This document shows positions 6,842 to 14,029 of a stretch of DNA of 17,084 nucleotides, piece after piece. The stretch is from NCBI GenBank assembly GCA_030037185.1, contig JASHRR010001188.1, positions 1 to 17,084 of the forward strand, read 5' to 3'. The position numbers and the translations under genes were made by a program. Within the stretch, counting starts at the first letter, position 1. The number at the start of each line of letters is the position of its first letter. Below the pieces are notes generated by a model, which was given only the letters and a program-made list of their open reading frames with translations, was not told where the DNA came from and ran no database searches. The stretch is from Xanthobacteraceae bacterium. GTDB lineage: Bacteria; Pseudomonadota; Alphaproteobacteria; Rhizobiales; Xanthobacteraceae.

Positions 6842-8068
6842 TTAGGAGTTCACCCCCGCACCGCGCCCGCGACCGGCTTTGCGCAGGTAGATCACCTCAG
6901 CGGTCGCGGGCTTTGCCCCGGCTGCCGCGGTTGACCTGCGACGAGCCCGCTCCGCGGCAACCCCAACAATGATTTCGGCGGCGCGCATGCGGCCGTCATA
7001 GAGGAAGGATTGCGCGCCGTATCGCTCGGCTGATGCCGACCAGTGGCTGCGCAGCGCGGCATCTTTGGCAGCTGACAGCGCCGCCGCAAACGCCGCTGCG
7101 TTGAACGGCTCGCGGATGACGATGCCGGCTTGAGCCGCAATGACATGCTGGGCATATCCGCAGGTCGATGTCGTGACCACCGGTAAGCCGTTGACGACCG
7201 CTTCGAGAATCACGGTTCCGGTCGTGTCGTGTCGCGCCGGGTGAACCAGAAGATCGGCGGCCGCCATCAAACCCGGAATGTCCTCGCGGTGGCCAAGGAA
7301 CGAAATCCGGTGCGCGAGCCCCAGCCGTTTTGCCCGCATTGCCAGCGCCGCAGCGGCGCGGGTGCTCGCTTCAAGCAGCCCAACAACGAGAAGCTTTGCG
7401 TTCGGAAATTCGCGCAGCGCCCGCAGGGCGCGGTCGAACCCCTTGGTATGGGGCTGCACTCCAATGGCGATCCACACCCAGTCTCGAGGCGCGAAACCCA
7501 AGTCCGAGCGCAATGCTTCGCGCACGCCGTTGCGCCGATATTCAGGGCGGCGACGTGCAGTTGAGACGGTCGGCGGCAACAGCGACAGGCGCTCAGGCGG
7601 TGTGTGCCACGCCTGCCGGTAGCCGTTCAGCTGCTTGTGGCTCAGCACCAGCACGCTGGTCCCGCGGCCGGGCTCGAAAGTGGCCCGTTCAAGCGCAAGA
7701 TACGTGCGATAGCGGGGGATAAGGAAGCGGAAGGGCTCTCTTCTCATCCGGAAATAGATCGAGGGATCGGCGCAATAGAGCACATCGAGATGGGTCAGCT
7801 TGTCAAAACCGACGCGCAGGTCGAATTGTTGCAACGCGGCGGCCCACCGGAAAGAGGCGGCAAACTCTGCCAGCATGCGGTGATTGGTGCTCTGCCTGAT
7901 CGGCAGAACCACCACCGCGAGGTCATCGGCGAAATCGCTTTCGTCCTTGTAGGACGTGAAAATCGCTACGTCGTGCCCGCGCTGACGACAGTGCCTTGCA
8001 ATCTCGACGCAATCGCGCTGCAGGCCGCCCCCCGGAAAAAGCTTCATAATGGCGAACGCGATACGCAT
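6842..8068 (-). CDS. waaG: Glycosyltransferase family 4, WaaG/RfaG-like (lipopolysaccharide core)
   Basis: This 408-residue cytosolic, membrane-peripheral glycosyltransferase has the GT-B fold. The N-terminus MRIAFAIMKLFPGGGLQRDC and the start of the first Rossmann domain follow RfaG (core glucosyltransferase I). The C-terminal half holds GVQPHTKGFDRAL (a sugar-nucleotide domain start) and HPARHDTTGTVILEAVVNG, then LPVVTTSTCGYAQHV. This last part contains the GT4 E-x7-E type region and the RfaG-typical CGYA. The likely role is adding a hexose to the LPS inner core from a nucleotide sugar. The last 30 or so residues are basic and low in complexity, longer than in enterobacterial RfaG. The SD is weak (TAGGT before the ATG). 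An inverted repeat stands in the leader. No other LPS gene lies beside it. The exact sugar and acceptor cannot be read from sequence. Confidence 0.85.
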   Translation of the reverse strand: MRIAFAIMKLFPGGGLQRDCVEIARHCRQRGHDVAIFTSYKDESDFADDLAVVVLPIRQSTNHRMLAEFAASFRWAAALQQFDLRVGFDKLTHLDVLYCADPSIYFRMRREPFRFLIPRYRTYLALERATFEPGRGTSVLVLSHKQLNGYRQAWHTPPERLSLLPPTVSTARRRPEYRRNGVREALRSDLGFAPRDWVWIAIGVQPHTKGFDRALRALREFPNAKLLVVGLLEASTRAAAALAMRAKRLGLAHRISFLGHREDIPGLMAAADLLVHPARHDTTGTVILEAVVNGLPVVTTSTCGYAQHVIAAQAGIVIREPFNAAAFAAALSAAKDAALRSHWSASAERYGAQSFLYDGRMRAAEIIVGVAAERARRRSTAAAGAKPATAEVIYLRKAGRGRGAGVNS

Positions 8069-8083
8069 GCAAACCTACGCATT

Positions 8084-8103
8084 CGGGCAGGAAAAACTGC
8101 CCG
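8084..8103 (-). promoter_or_regulatory. Hairpin in the waaG leader
   Basis: CGGGCAG (8084-8090) and CTGCCCG (8097-8103) form a perfect 7-bp stem with a 6-nt A/T-rich loop, 15 nt before the waaG start codon. It could be an operator or an RNA hairpin near the weak ribosome binding site; no direct evidence distinguishes these. Confidence 0.35.
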
Positions 8104-8765
8104 ATTGAACCAATCGTGAGGGGGCAATTGGGGCATTTTTCGATTGCTTTTGTGACGCAACTCTGTGCGCGGTCATCGTCCGGGCGATGCAACGGCCCCC
8201 TGCCCTGGCCAACGCGGCTCCAAGCGTCTGCCGGCCGATGAAGATCGCCGCGGCGGTCAATCCCCGAGCAGGTGCGAGCGGCTCTACGTTGGCTCCACGT
8301 GCATGCGGCTTGAAAACCGCCCCGGATTGCCGCATATACGGTTGTGGGCCGATGATCGTTCCGCCGATTTTATGGCGGCGGGACGAATCCGAAAGGGGCT
8401 GAGCGGAAACCGGATGCTCCGGTTTTGCGGTTTTTGCGGCGGACGGTTCCGGCTTTCTGTGGCGAAACGGCAGCCTAGACCAAGTGGGAATGTCATCACA
8501 GCAGCAATATGCGCGGCTGAGTTGTATTGGCCAGGCCGCTGTCGCCAATTGGAAAGTCACGGGTTGAACAGCTTTCACAGATCCCGCCTCAGCGAACCTG
8601 CCGCTCGCGGACTGGGCTTGAGGGAAAGCATCTGGCCCCGTCTGCGCCGACGCCTCCTGCGAACCGCCCGACAGGCGACCTCAGCCGCGTCGCGTTCTTA
8701 AATTGGTATCGAAACCGCGCCGCGGAGCTGCGCCGCATGCCGATTGACTTTGGAGTGAGAAAGCT
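8104..8765. other. Divergent intergenic region between waaG and infA, no gene supported
   Basis: About 660 bp lie between divergent genes. Open frames here lack recognisable motifs and look like shadows. Two marked inverted repeats are present. One is CGTTCCGCCG/CGGCGGGACG (8357-8366, 8376-8385; one G-T mismatch). The other is AAACCGGA/TCCGGTTT (8407-8414, 8418-8425), followed by one T and then a G/T-rich stretch. Both could be interspersed repeats or terminator-like folds. The infA promoter must lie in this region, but no certain -35/-10 was found. Confidence 0.4.
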
Positions 8766-9038
8766 ATGGCGAAGGAAGAGCTGATCGAGTTCGAGGGCTT
8801 GGTGACCGAAATCCTGCCCGACACCCGCTACCGGGTGAAGCTCGATACCGGCCATGAGATCATCGCCTATACGGCCGGCAAGATGAAGAAGAACCGCATC
8901 AAGACGCTGGCCGGCGACCGCGTCATTGTCGAAATGTCGCCCTACGACCTTGAAAAAGGCCGTATCATTTTCCGCCACAAGGACGACCGCCCTGCCGCCG
9001 CCCGCCCGCCGGTGCGCCAGCAATTCCGCCGGCGATAA
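8766..9038 (+). CDS. infA: Translation initiation factor IF-1
   Basis: This 90-residue S1/OB-fold protein binds the 30S ribosomal A site and assists IF-2 and IF-3 in start selection. The chain is IF-1 throughout: [20 protein letters not shown], then a segment reading RYRVKL and [13 protein letters not shown], then [20 protein letters not shown] and IFRHK. The usual protein has about 72 residues. This one carries a Pro/Ala/Arg tail (about residues 74-90, ending QQFRRR), as in many Bradyrhizobium-type IF-1 copies. GGAG at 8752-8755 serves as SD. It is monocistronic, between a divergent waaG and a convergent DTW gene. A second infA may exist elsewhere in such genomes; that cannot be judged here. 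Confidence 0.95.
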   Translation: MAKEELIEFEGLVTEILPDTRYRVKLDTGHEIIAYTAGKMKKNRIKTLAGDRVIVEMSPYDLEKGRIIFRHKDDRPAAARPPVRQQFRRR

Positions 9039-9084
9039 GCTCAGGGAGGGGGCACGCAGTACCAATCGCACGGATCCGCTGAAG

Positions 9085-9810
9085 TCAGCGCCTTTCTGCC
9101 GATCCGTGAAGGACCGCAGGGCGGATCCCTGCGCGAGGCCGTCCCCGGGTCTCGTAATCCGCCAGCATCTTTTCGAAACTCGCGTTAAGCGCCGTCTCGA
9201 TCTCGGGGCGGTTCTCCAGGCGGCTGAGCAGCATCGCCGCCGCCTCGATGGTCGAGAGGCCGTCGCGGCGAGGCTCCCGGCGTAGCCGGCCATAGCGCGA
9301 CGGCTGCCCCGGTCCCAGAATGACGCGCCGGCATTTGAGCATCCAGGGGTTGCGCCACCACAGCGCCTTGGCCTGGCTCCAACTGCCGTCGAGCAGCACG
9401 ATCCCCTCAACGTCGCGCAGCACCGCATCCTGACGGGGTTCCGGCTCGCCCTTGCGGTTGAGCGCGACGATCTCGCGCCCCGGGGCGAGCGCAGCGGCCT
9501 TGGCAGAGCCCAGATAAAGAACGGCCCAGCGGTGCGGGTCGACAGCACGGCCGAGAATTCTGCTGAGGCCCGGCCATGACAGCCCGACTTTCAAGGTGGT
9601 ATGGCGCAGATGCCGGGCGGTCAGACCGGCAGTGCCAAGCGCGCAATCGCGCTCCTGGGGATGCTGGAGAATGAGCAGCTCGATGCGGTTGTCGAACGTG
9701 AACGGCACGTCGTCGCCCGGCGCCGCGGGTTTGCCGCTTCGCTCACCATCGGCGCCGTCTGCGCCGGCGATTTCTGGTTCCATGCGCTGCATATACGGGG
9801 GGGCCGTCAT
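9085..9810 (-). CDS. DTW-domain protein, TapT-like tRNA-uridine aminocarboxypropyltransferase
   Basis: This protein of about 241 residues is in the DTW family (TapT/YfiP), whose members use S-adenosylmethionine to place a 3-amino-3-carboxypropyl group on a tRNA uridine. Visible motifs are ILQHPQE (residues 48-53), GIVLLDGSWSQAKAL with the signature D-G-S-W (141-144; usually DGTW or DTW), and SRYGRLRREP followed by LSTIEAAA (171-193). The N-terminal cysteine cluster seen in E. coli TapT is not apparent. The frame stays open upstream to 10401, but that overlaps the next gene antisense and is not protein-like. ATG 9810 is chosen; ATG 9792 or 9783 are alternatives, none with a clear SD. It converges on infA, and a 6-bp hairpin (9077-9090) overlaps its stop. 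Confidence 0.75.
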   Translation of the reverse strand: MTAPPYMQRMEPEIAGADGADGERSGKPAAPGDDVPFTFDNRIELLILQHPQERDCALGTAGLTARHLRHTTLKVGLSWPGLSRILGRAVDPHRWAVLYLGSAKAAALAPGREIVALNRKGEPEPRQDAVLRDVEGIVLLDGSWSQAKALWWRNPWMLKCRRVILGPGQPSRYGRLRREPRRDGLSTIEAAAMLLSRLENRPEIETALNASFEKMLADYETRGRPRAGIRPAVLHGSAERR

Positions 9811-9881
9811 GGCTTCAATGGCGACGCCGAAAACTCCTTGTGTATACTCCGCCCTTGCCGGCGGCGCGAGTCGCGCTCTGA

Positions 9882-9903
9882 GGCCTTGCCTGGAGGAAAG
9901 GCC
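9882..9903 (+). promoter_or_regulatory. First of two mutually exclusive hairpins (antiterminator-like)
   Basis: GGCCTT (9882-9887) pairs with AAGGCC (9898-9903). Its 3' arm is shared with the 5' arm of the following terminator-like hairpin, so only one of the two can form in an RNA. The arrangement resembles a transcription attenuator, but stems of 6 bp can arise by chance. Confidence 0.3.
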
Positions 9904-9929
9904 CCACCACTTTCGCCGGGCCTGTTTTT
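9899..9929 (+). terminator. Rho-independent terminator-like hairpin upstream of the reductase/racemase operon
   Basis: AGGCCC (9899-9904) pairs with GGGCCT (9918-9923), followed by G and five T (9925-9929). On the + strand there is no gene to terminate between infA and the reductase, so it either ends a leader transcript of the downstream operon or is fortuitous. A 40-codon frame (ATG 9809, TGA 9929-9931) runs across both hairpins. Confidence 0.4.
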
Positions 9930-10017
9930 GAACGAGAGAGGGAAAGGTTGCGCGACGCGTTGCATGGTGAAACGAGATCGCCAGCACCGGGCGGGCGAGC
10001 TGTTCAGGCGCTTCGTT

Positions 10018-10024
10018 AGGGAGG
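10018..10024 (+). promoter_or_regulatory. Ribosome binding site deciding a TTG start
   Basis: AGGGAGG abuts the ATG at 10025, leaving no room for initiation there. It stands 6 nt before TTG 10031, the start that gives the canonical family N-terminus (M)RIAIMGSGGVGG. Confidence 0.6.
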
Positions 10025-10030
10025 ATGGTG

Positions 10031-10966
10031 TTGCGGATTGCGATCATGGGATCAGGGGGCGTCGGCGGATACTTAGGGGCGCGGCTTATACAAGGCGGCG
10101 CGGATGTGACGTTCATCGCGCGGGGCGCGCACCTGGCCGCCATGCGCGAAAATGGTCTCGTCATCGAGAGCGAGCACGCGCCAATCTGTCTTCCGAAGGT
10201 CAAAGCCACCGACGATCCGCGCACCATTGGCCCGGTCGATATTGTGCTTTTCAGTGTCAAGCTGTGGGACACCGAGAGCGCAGCGCGGTCGCTTGGGCCC
10301 ATCGTCGGGCCGGGAACGGGGATCATCTCGTTCCAAAATGGTGTGCAGAAGGATGACTTGCTCGGCCGCCTGTTCGGTGCGGACGCGGTGATGGGCGGCA
10401 TTGCTTATATGTCGACGACGATTGGACGCCCCGGCGTGATCGCGCAGACCGGCACCATGCAGCGCATGATTTTCGGCGAATACGACGGCCGCCGTTCGCT
10501 GCGTGCGCAGGCCCTGCTGGCGGCGGCGCAGGGCGGCGGCATCAATGCAGAGATCAGCGACGACGTCCGCCGTGCGATTTGGGAAAAATACGTCTTTCTG
10601 GTGGGACTTTCCGGCAGCACCACCAGCATACGGCTTCCGTTGGGGCCGATTCGAAACCACCCGCAGACACGCCAGTTCCTTCTCGATCTGATGCGCGAAA
10701 CTGCCGCGGTCGGCCGTGCGCAGAGCGTCGCGTTGCCGCAGGACTACGCCGAGCAACGCCTCGCCTTCATCGATGGGCTTCCAGCAGACATGACCTCGTC
10801 AATGCATCACGACCTCGAACGGGGGCAACCGCTCGAGCTGCGCTGGCTCAGCGGCGGCGTCGTCGAGATGGGGGCGGCGCTTGGGGTGTCGACCCCAGCC
10901 AATCGATCCGTCTACGACATACTTGTTTTGCATGCCGATGGCCGCGGCGGGAGCGTGCGCCGGTAG
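10031..10966 (+). CDS. 2-dehydropantoate 2-reductase family (PanE/ApbA) oxidoreductase
   Basis: This 311-residue NADPH-dependent ketopantoate-reductase-family enzyme is of normal length. The Rossmann dinucleotide motif is IMGSGGVGGYLG (residues 5-16). The family's FQNGV (Asn103) and the catalytic lysine in IWEKYVFLVG (Lys186) are present. The C-terminal helical domain ends with MHHDLERGQPLEL and ANRSVYDIL, the usual substrate-side motifs. The family makes D-pantoate for coenzyme A, but many paralogues sit in catabolic clusters and reduce other 2-keto acids. Lying 6 bp before a mandelate-racemase-type gene, this one may act on a 2-keto acid of that pathway; that is inference. The start is taken as TTG 10031 because of the SD spacing; ATG 10025 would add two residues. 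Confidence 0.85.
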   Translation: MRIAIMGSGGVGGYLGARLIQGGADVTFIARGAHLAAMRENGLVIESEHAPICLPKVKATDDPRTIGPVDIVLFSVKLWDTESAARSLGPIVGPGTGIISFQNGVQKDDLLGRLFGADAVMGGIAYMSTTIGRPGVIAQTGTMQRMIFGEYDGRRSLRAQALLAAAQGGGINAEISDDVRRAIWEKYVFLVGLSGSTTSIRLPLGPIRNHPQTRQFLLDLMRETAAVGRAQSVALPQDYAEQRLAFIDGLPADMTSSMHHDLERGQPLELRWLSGGVVEMGAALGVSTPANRSVYDILVLHADGRGGSVRR

Positions 10967-10972
10967 GCAAGA

Positions 10973-12076
10973 ATGGGCGCTCCCGCTCCGCATCTCACCA
11001 TTCGTCGGCTCCGGACGACCGGCGTCGAGGTGCCGATGACCTACGCGCTCGGCACAAGCCGCGCACGCATGACCTCCGCACCGCTTCTGCTTATCGACCT
11101 CCTGACCGAACAAGGAGTAACCGGCCGAGCCTATCTTTTCTGCTACCTGCCGGGCGCAGCCCTCGCCATTGCGAAAATCATCGAGCTGGTCGAGAGCGCA
11201 GTGAAGGGGGATGCGGTGGCGCCGCTTGATCTGCGGCGTAAGCTTGGCGCCCGCTTTGCGTTGATCGGCGTGCAGGGAGCGGTGCGGATGGCCATGGCCG
11301 GGCTCGACATTGCTGCATGGGACGCGCTTGCGATCGCCGCGGGCCTTCCGCTCGCGCGCCTCGTCGGAGGCGAGCCCAAGCCGATTCCTGCCTACAACAG
11401 CTGTGGACTTGGGCTGATGGATGCGCCGGAGGCGGTTGCCGACGAAGCAGAAAGGCTCCTCACCTGCGGGTTTCGCGCCATCAAGTTGCGTCTTGGTTAT
11501 CCGTCCGCGCAGCAGGACCTTGATGCCGTGCGTGCCGTGCGCAGGCGGATCGGCGATGAAATCGGACTGATGGTCGATTACAACCAGGCGCTCAGCGTTG
11601 CGCAGGCGATCGCGCGCGGCCGCATGCTGGATGCCGAGAATATCGTCTGGCTGGAAGAGCCGATCCGCCATGACGACTATGCCGGTAGCGCCCGACTGGC
11701 GCGCGAAATCGAAACGCCGGTTCAGATTGGCGAGAATTTTTCCGAAGCTTCGGCGATGGCGAGGGCGCTCGCGGCAGGGGCCAGCGATTTTGTGATGCCC
11801 GATCTCGAACGAATCGGCGGAGTTTCAGGCTGGCTGCGCGCGGCCGCGCTGGCGGATGTGCACGATGTCGAAATGTCATCTCACCTGTTTCCGGAAGTGA
11901 GCGCGCACCTGCTTGCGGCAACGCCGACCTGTCATTTCCTGGAATATGTCGATTGGGCGGACAAGATCGTCCAGCAGCCCCTGCGGATCGTCGACGGCTG
12001 TGCGATAGTGACCGATCAGCCGGGAAACGGATTGGCCTGGGATGCCGCCGCAGTCGAGCACTATCGGATCCGATGA
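10973..12076 (+). CDS. Enolase-superfamily protein, close mandelate racemase homologue with KxK changed to KxR
   Basis: This 367-residue (beta/alpha)7-beta barrel enzyme follows Pseudomonas putida mandelate racemase, as remembered, along its whole length with a constant offset of +7 over the active site. The metal ligands are Asp202, Glu228 and Glu254. Asn204, the Asp277-His304 dyad (MPD, SSHLF) and Glu324 are all present, and Lys171 matches Lys164. The second lysine of KxK (Lys166, the (S)-face acid/base) is Arg173 here (AIKLRLGYP). It could be a weakened or altered racemase, or a dehydratase using the His-Asp dyad. No signal peptide is present, so it is cytosolic. It is probably co-transcribed with the reductase 6 bp upstream (SD TAGG overlaps that gene's stop). 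A terminator-like hairpin follows at 12095. Confidence 0.85.
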   Translation: MGAPAPHLTIRRLRTTGVEVPMTYALGTSRARMTSAPLLLIDLLTEQGVTGRAYLFCYLPGAALAIAKIIELVESAVKGDAVAPLDLRRKLGARFALIGVQGAVRMAMAGLDIAAWDALAIAAGLPLARLVGGEPKPIPAYNSCGLGLMDAPEAVADEAERLLTCGFRAIKLRLGYPSAQQDLDAVRAVRRRIGDEIGLMVDYNQALSVAQAIARGRMLDAENIVWLEEPIRHDDYAGSARLAREIETPVQIGENFSEASAMARALAAGASDFVMPDLERIGGVSGWLRAAALADVHDVEMSSHLFPEVSAHLLAATPTCHFLEYVDWADKIVQQPLRIVDGCAIVTDQPGNGLAWDAAAVEHYRIR

Positions 12077-12094
12077 ATCACCGCGCCGCACAAT

Positions 12095-12112
12095 GGCCGG
12101 CGATCACCGGCC
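12095..12112. terminator. Terminator-like hairpin between convergent genes
   Basis: GGCCGG (12095-12100) and CCGGCC (12107-12112) pair perfectly around CGATCA, between the racemase-like gene and the convergent secreted-protein gene. No T-run follows on the + strand. Confidence 0.4.
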
Positions 12113-12124
12113 CGCCTTGAGGGC

Positions 12125-12955
12125 TCAAAAGTCCGGTTTGTCGGCTTTTGGAATCTCGGAGACCGATGCGTCAAACGCGATGTTGTTTTCGGCGCAGATC
12201 GCCTCTTCCATCGCTCCGATGCGCGTGCGGTGATAGGTCTGGCGCGCGGACCATGGCATGTTGAAGGCGCCCGGATCTTCGACGCGGATCGCAACCTGCA
12301 TTGTCTTGCCGCCTTCAGTCAGCTGGAAGCGCTCGACCACGTGAAGCTCGGTCGTGTGCGGCGTGCGATAATTGTCGATGTAGGTGTCGTCGGAAAGGCC
12401 GACCGTGTCGACGATGAGCGTATCGCCGCCTTCGTAGTGTCCAACCGACTCGCCGTACGGGCTGATCTTCGGATGCGCCGAATGGGCGACGTTGAGGAAG
12501 ACGCGGCGCACTTCCGGTCCGCCTTCGTTAATCAGAAGAACCTCGTTCTTGCCCTGCACGAAGAAAAGCGGGTTGACGCGGCCCATGACGAGAAATCCGG
12601 GGACGCCTCCGGGGCGACAGCTTGCGCGCGCCTCGTAGGCGCGCTTGCCTGCCGCCGCAAGCTCGTTCTGCTCGCGCATCTTGTCAATGACCCACGGCTT
12701 GAGAATCGGGTTGGTGAGATCGGCGATCCGAAACGTCACCTGTCGGCCGCGGTCGTTGTTGGGGACGTAGGGGTGAGCCTTCTCATAGGTCACCGGTCCC
12801 GGGCCCGATGCAGGCGGCTGGAAATCGTCGGCAACCTTTGACCAGCCCACGGCCGAGGATTCGAGCTGCGGAATGCCGGCTTGGTTGTCGGTGGCGTGGG
12901 CGACTGCCAGCGGAAAAGACACCCCGAGCAGGACGGCGGCGATGCTTCGAATCAT
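12125..12955 (-). CDS. Secreted protein of unknown function
   Basis: This 276-residue protein begins with a clear signal peptide (MIRSIAAVLLGVSFPLAVAHA, cleavage expected after residue 22), so it is probably periplasmic. The mature part belongs to a widespread uncharacterised family known by its CRPGGVP, FFVQGKNEVLLINE, GHYEGGDTLIVDTVGL and PHTTELHVVERFQL blocks, all visible here, followed by VEDPGAFNMPW. No enzyme motif could be named and I do not propose a function. GGAGG (12960-12964) is 4 nt before the ATG. The gene is intact, yet a TnpB-element end lies only 27 bp upstream of its start codon. Its original promoter has therefore probably been separated from it, and transcription may now come through the element. 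Confidence 0.8.
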   Translation of the reverse strand: MIRSIAAVLLGVSFPLAVAHATDNQAGIPQLESSAVGWSKVADDFQPPASGPGPVTYEKAHPYVPNNDRGRQVTFRIADLTNPILKPWVIDKMREQNELAAAGKRAYEARASCRPGGVPGFLVMGRVNPLFFVQGKNEVLLINEGGPEVRRVFLNVAHSAHPKISPYGESVGHYEGGDTLIVDTVGLSDDTYIDNYRTPHTTELHVVERFQLTEGGKTMQVAIRVEDPGAFNMPWSARQTYHRTRIGAMEEAICAENNIAFDASVSEIPKADKPDF

Positions 12956-12982
12956 AATTCCTCCAAGTAAGCGAGTGCGTTT

Positions 12983-13045
12983 GTGACTACTCCCGACGGC
13001 TAAAGCCGGGGGCTTCTACCCCCTGCCGCAGCCGTCGGGTTCCTT
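12983..13045 (-). ncRNA. 3' end of a TnpB-associated guide RNA (reRNA) / right end of an IS605-type element
   Basis: On the - strand a 10-bp perfect stem (plus-strand arms 12992-13001 and 13030-13039, CCCGACGGCT/AGCCGTCGGG) encloses an inner GGGGG/CCCCC hairpin (13008-13012, 13019-13023). It is followed by GGGAGTAGTCAC. This nested fold, overlapping the end of the tnpB frame (stop at 13016-13018), is the usual form of the reRNA scaffold end in IS605-family TnpB loci. The DNA just beyond (12963-12982) would be the guide. The fold is unmutated although the protein is truncated. Confidence 0.6.
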
Positions 13046-13276
13046 CAACAAGCGCCTGTAGCCCCAGGCGGAGAATGTCCTTGCAGCGTTTACGTCACGA
13101 TCATGAACCGCACCGCAATCATCGCATAATCTCAGGCCTGCGACACCTCTCGGCCTCGAAGGCGGCAGACACTCACTGCTCCGACTGCGCTTTGAGACGC
13201 CCGGTATGTCCTTGACCCGATATCGGCAGGTGATTTGCATCGCAGTTTGATTAACTCTCGGATCTGGCCAACACAA
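13016..13276 (-). pseudogene. tnpB: TnpB (IS605 OrfB) C-terminal remnant
   Basis: The last 50 or so residues of this frame are the TnpB tail: GVAGLRLCDDCGAVHDRDVNAAR. They hold one CxxC of the zinc ribbon (residues 51-54) and the RuvC-III aspartate (Asp61 in DRDVNAA). The partner CxxC of the ribbon is lost (only Cys36 remains), and RuvC-I/II and the wedge domain are absent. The TTG that opens the frame at 13276 is not a credible start, and similarity is clear only from about 13180 down. RNA-guided nickase or nuclease activity is impossible for such a fragment. It is one half of the element whose right end lies at 12983. Confidence 0.65.
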
Positions 13277-13299
13277 GCGTCGCTACGCGACGCCGCCCC

Positions 13300-13605
13300 T
13301 TATATGGATAAATCTCTTCCTCCGAATAGATCTTTTCGTAAACTGCCCTGGCAGGGGTCCTTGCGCTTGATTTTCCGTACGCCTGCCAGCCGCTGGTGGG
13401 GACTGTCGTTAACGATCCGGCGCACAATCGCGTCGCTTGCGCCAGCCTTCTTGCGCTTGGGCACGAAAACGGTCAGCGTCGCGAACGGGCAGCCAAGCCC
13501 GCCGATCGCGTTCCATGTGGGGATCGCGCCGATCTCACCGAGCCGCTTTGCGGCTGCTTGGCTCGGATCGTCCGCAAGCTCTCTCACCCCTGCGGTCACC
13601 GCCAA
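13300..13605 (-). pseudogene. Unassigned coding-like fragment
   Basis: This 101-codon frame has high GC at third positions over its first two thirds, as real genes in this window do. It gives plausible protein text (ELADDPSQAAAKRLGEIGAI; FVPKRKKAGASDAIVRRIVND). The last third turns basic and runs toward the TnpB remnant. I recognise no family and see no clear SD. It may be a truncated gene cut by the TnpB element, or chance. Confidence 0.25.
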
Positions 13606-14029
13606 CGTTGTCCGCCCCTGGTCCCGGAAAGTAGTCTAAGCCGAAATCGCCGCCGGGAATCTTTGCCAACGTGCGCGCAGCCGTTTTCGCCGCTTGATAT
13701 CGCATCTGCGCCGGCGCTCAGCCGCACATCACGCCAAGCAGATAGTCCCGGGTAAGGATGATGGTCGCAACTGCGACATTGAACATCCGCGATCCGTTGC
13801 GGGTGCTCTTTGCCCATATCAATACGTCGTTGCGCTCAGCGCTGTTACCGGTTTTCGCAGTGGCCTGGCCTCCCGCCCATCGTGGTATTATAGTCCACTT
13901 CCGGTCGGTCCAGACCGCCATGACCGCCAGCGCTCGAAGCGCCGCACCTGACGCTAACGTGCTCGCCAGGCGCCGCAGCTTGGCAAGGCTGGCGCCAGCG
14001 AGCCTTATTGTCGCTAAGGGGTGCCGTTA
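13606..14029. other. Gene-poor stretch before the methyltransferase
   Basis: Short frames on both strands (for example 13718-13921 on - and 13758-14030 on +) show no recognisable domain. The text looks like decayed coding DNA. An inverted repeat AAGGCT/AGCCTT (13985-13990, 14001-14006), containing the palindrome GCTGGCGCCAGC, stands 9 nt before the methyltransferase SD and could be an operator or terminator. Confidence 0.35.
14015..14021 (+). promoter_or_regulatory. Ribosome binding site deciding the methyltransferase start
   Basis: TAAGGGG is 8 nt before ATG 14030. The GTG at 14021 opens the same frame but overlaps this site, so 14030 is preferred. Confidence 0.6.

Noticed and set aside
9811..10401. 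N-terminal extension of the DTW protein to 438 residues
   Set aside because: The extra part lies antisense to the reductase gene, lacks domain features, and would make the protein almost twice the family length.
12960..13276. A TldR-type RNA-guided repressor acting on the adjacent gene
   Set aside because: The protein remnant keeps only the zinc-ribbon/RuvC-III tail; TldR proteins retain nearly the full TnpB chain.
13235..13639. Plus-strand frame of 134 codons opposite the TnpB remnant
   Set aside because: No domain, no SD, and it is antisense to the recognisable TnpB tail.
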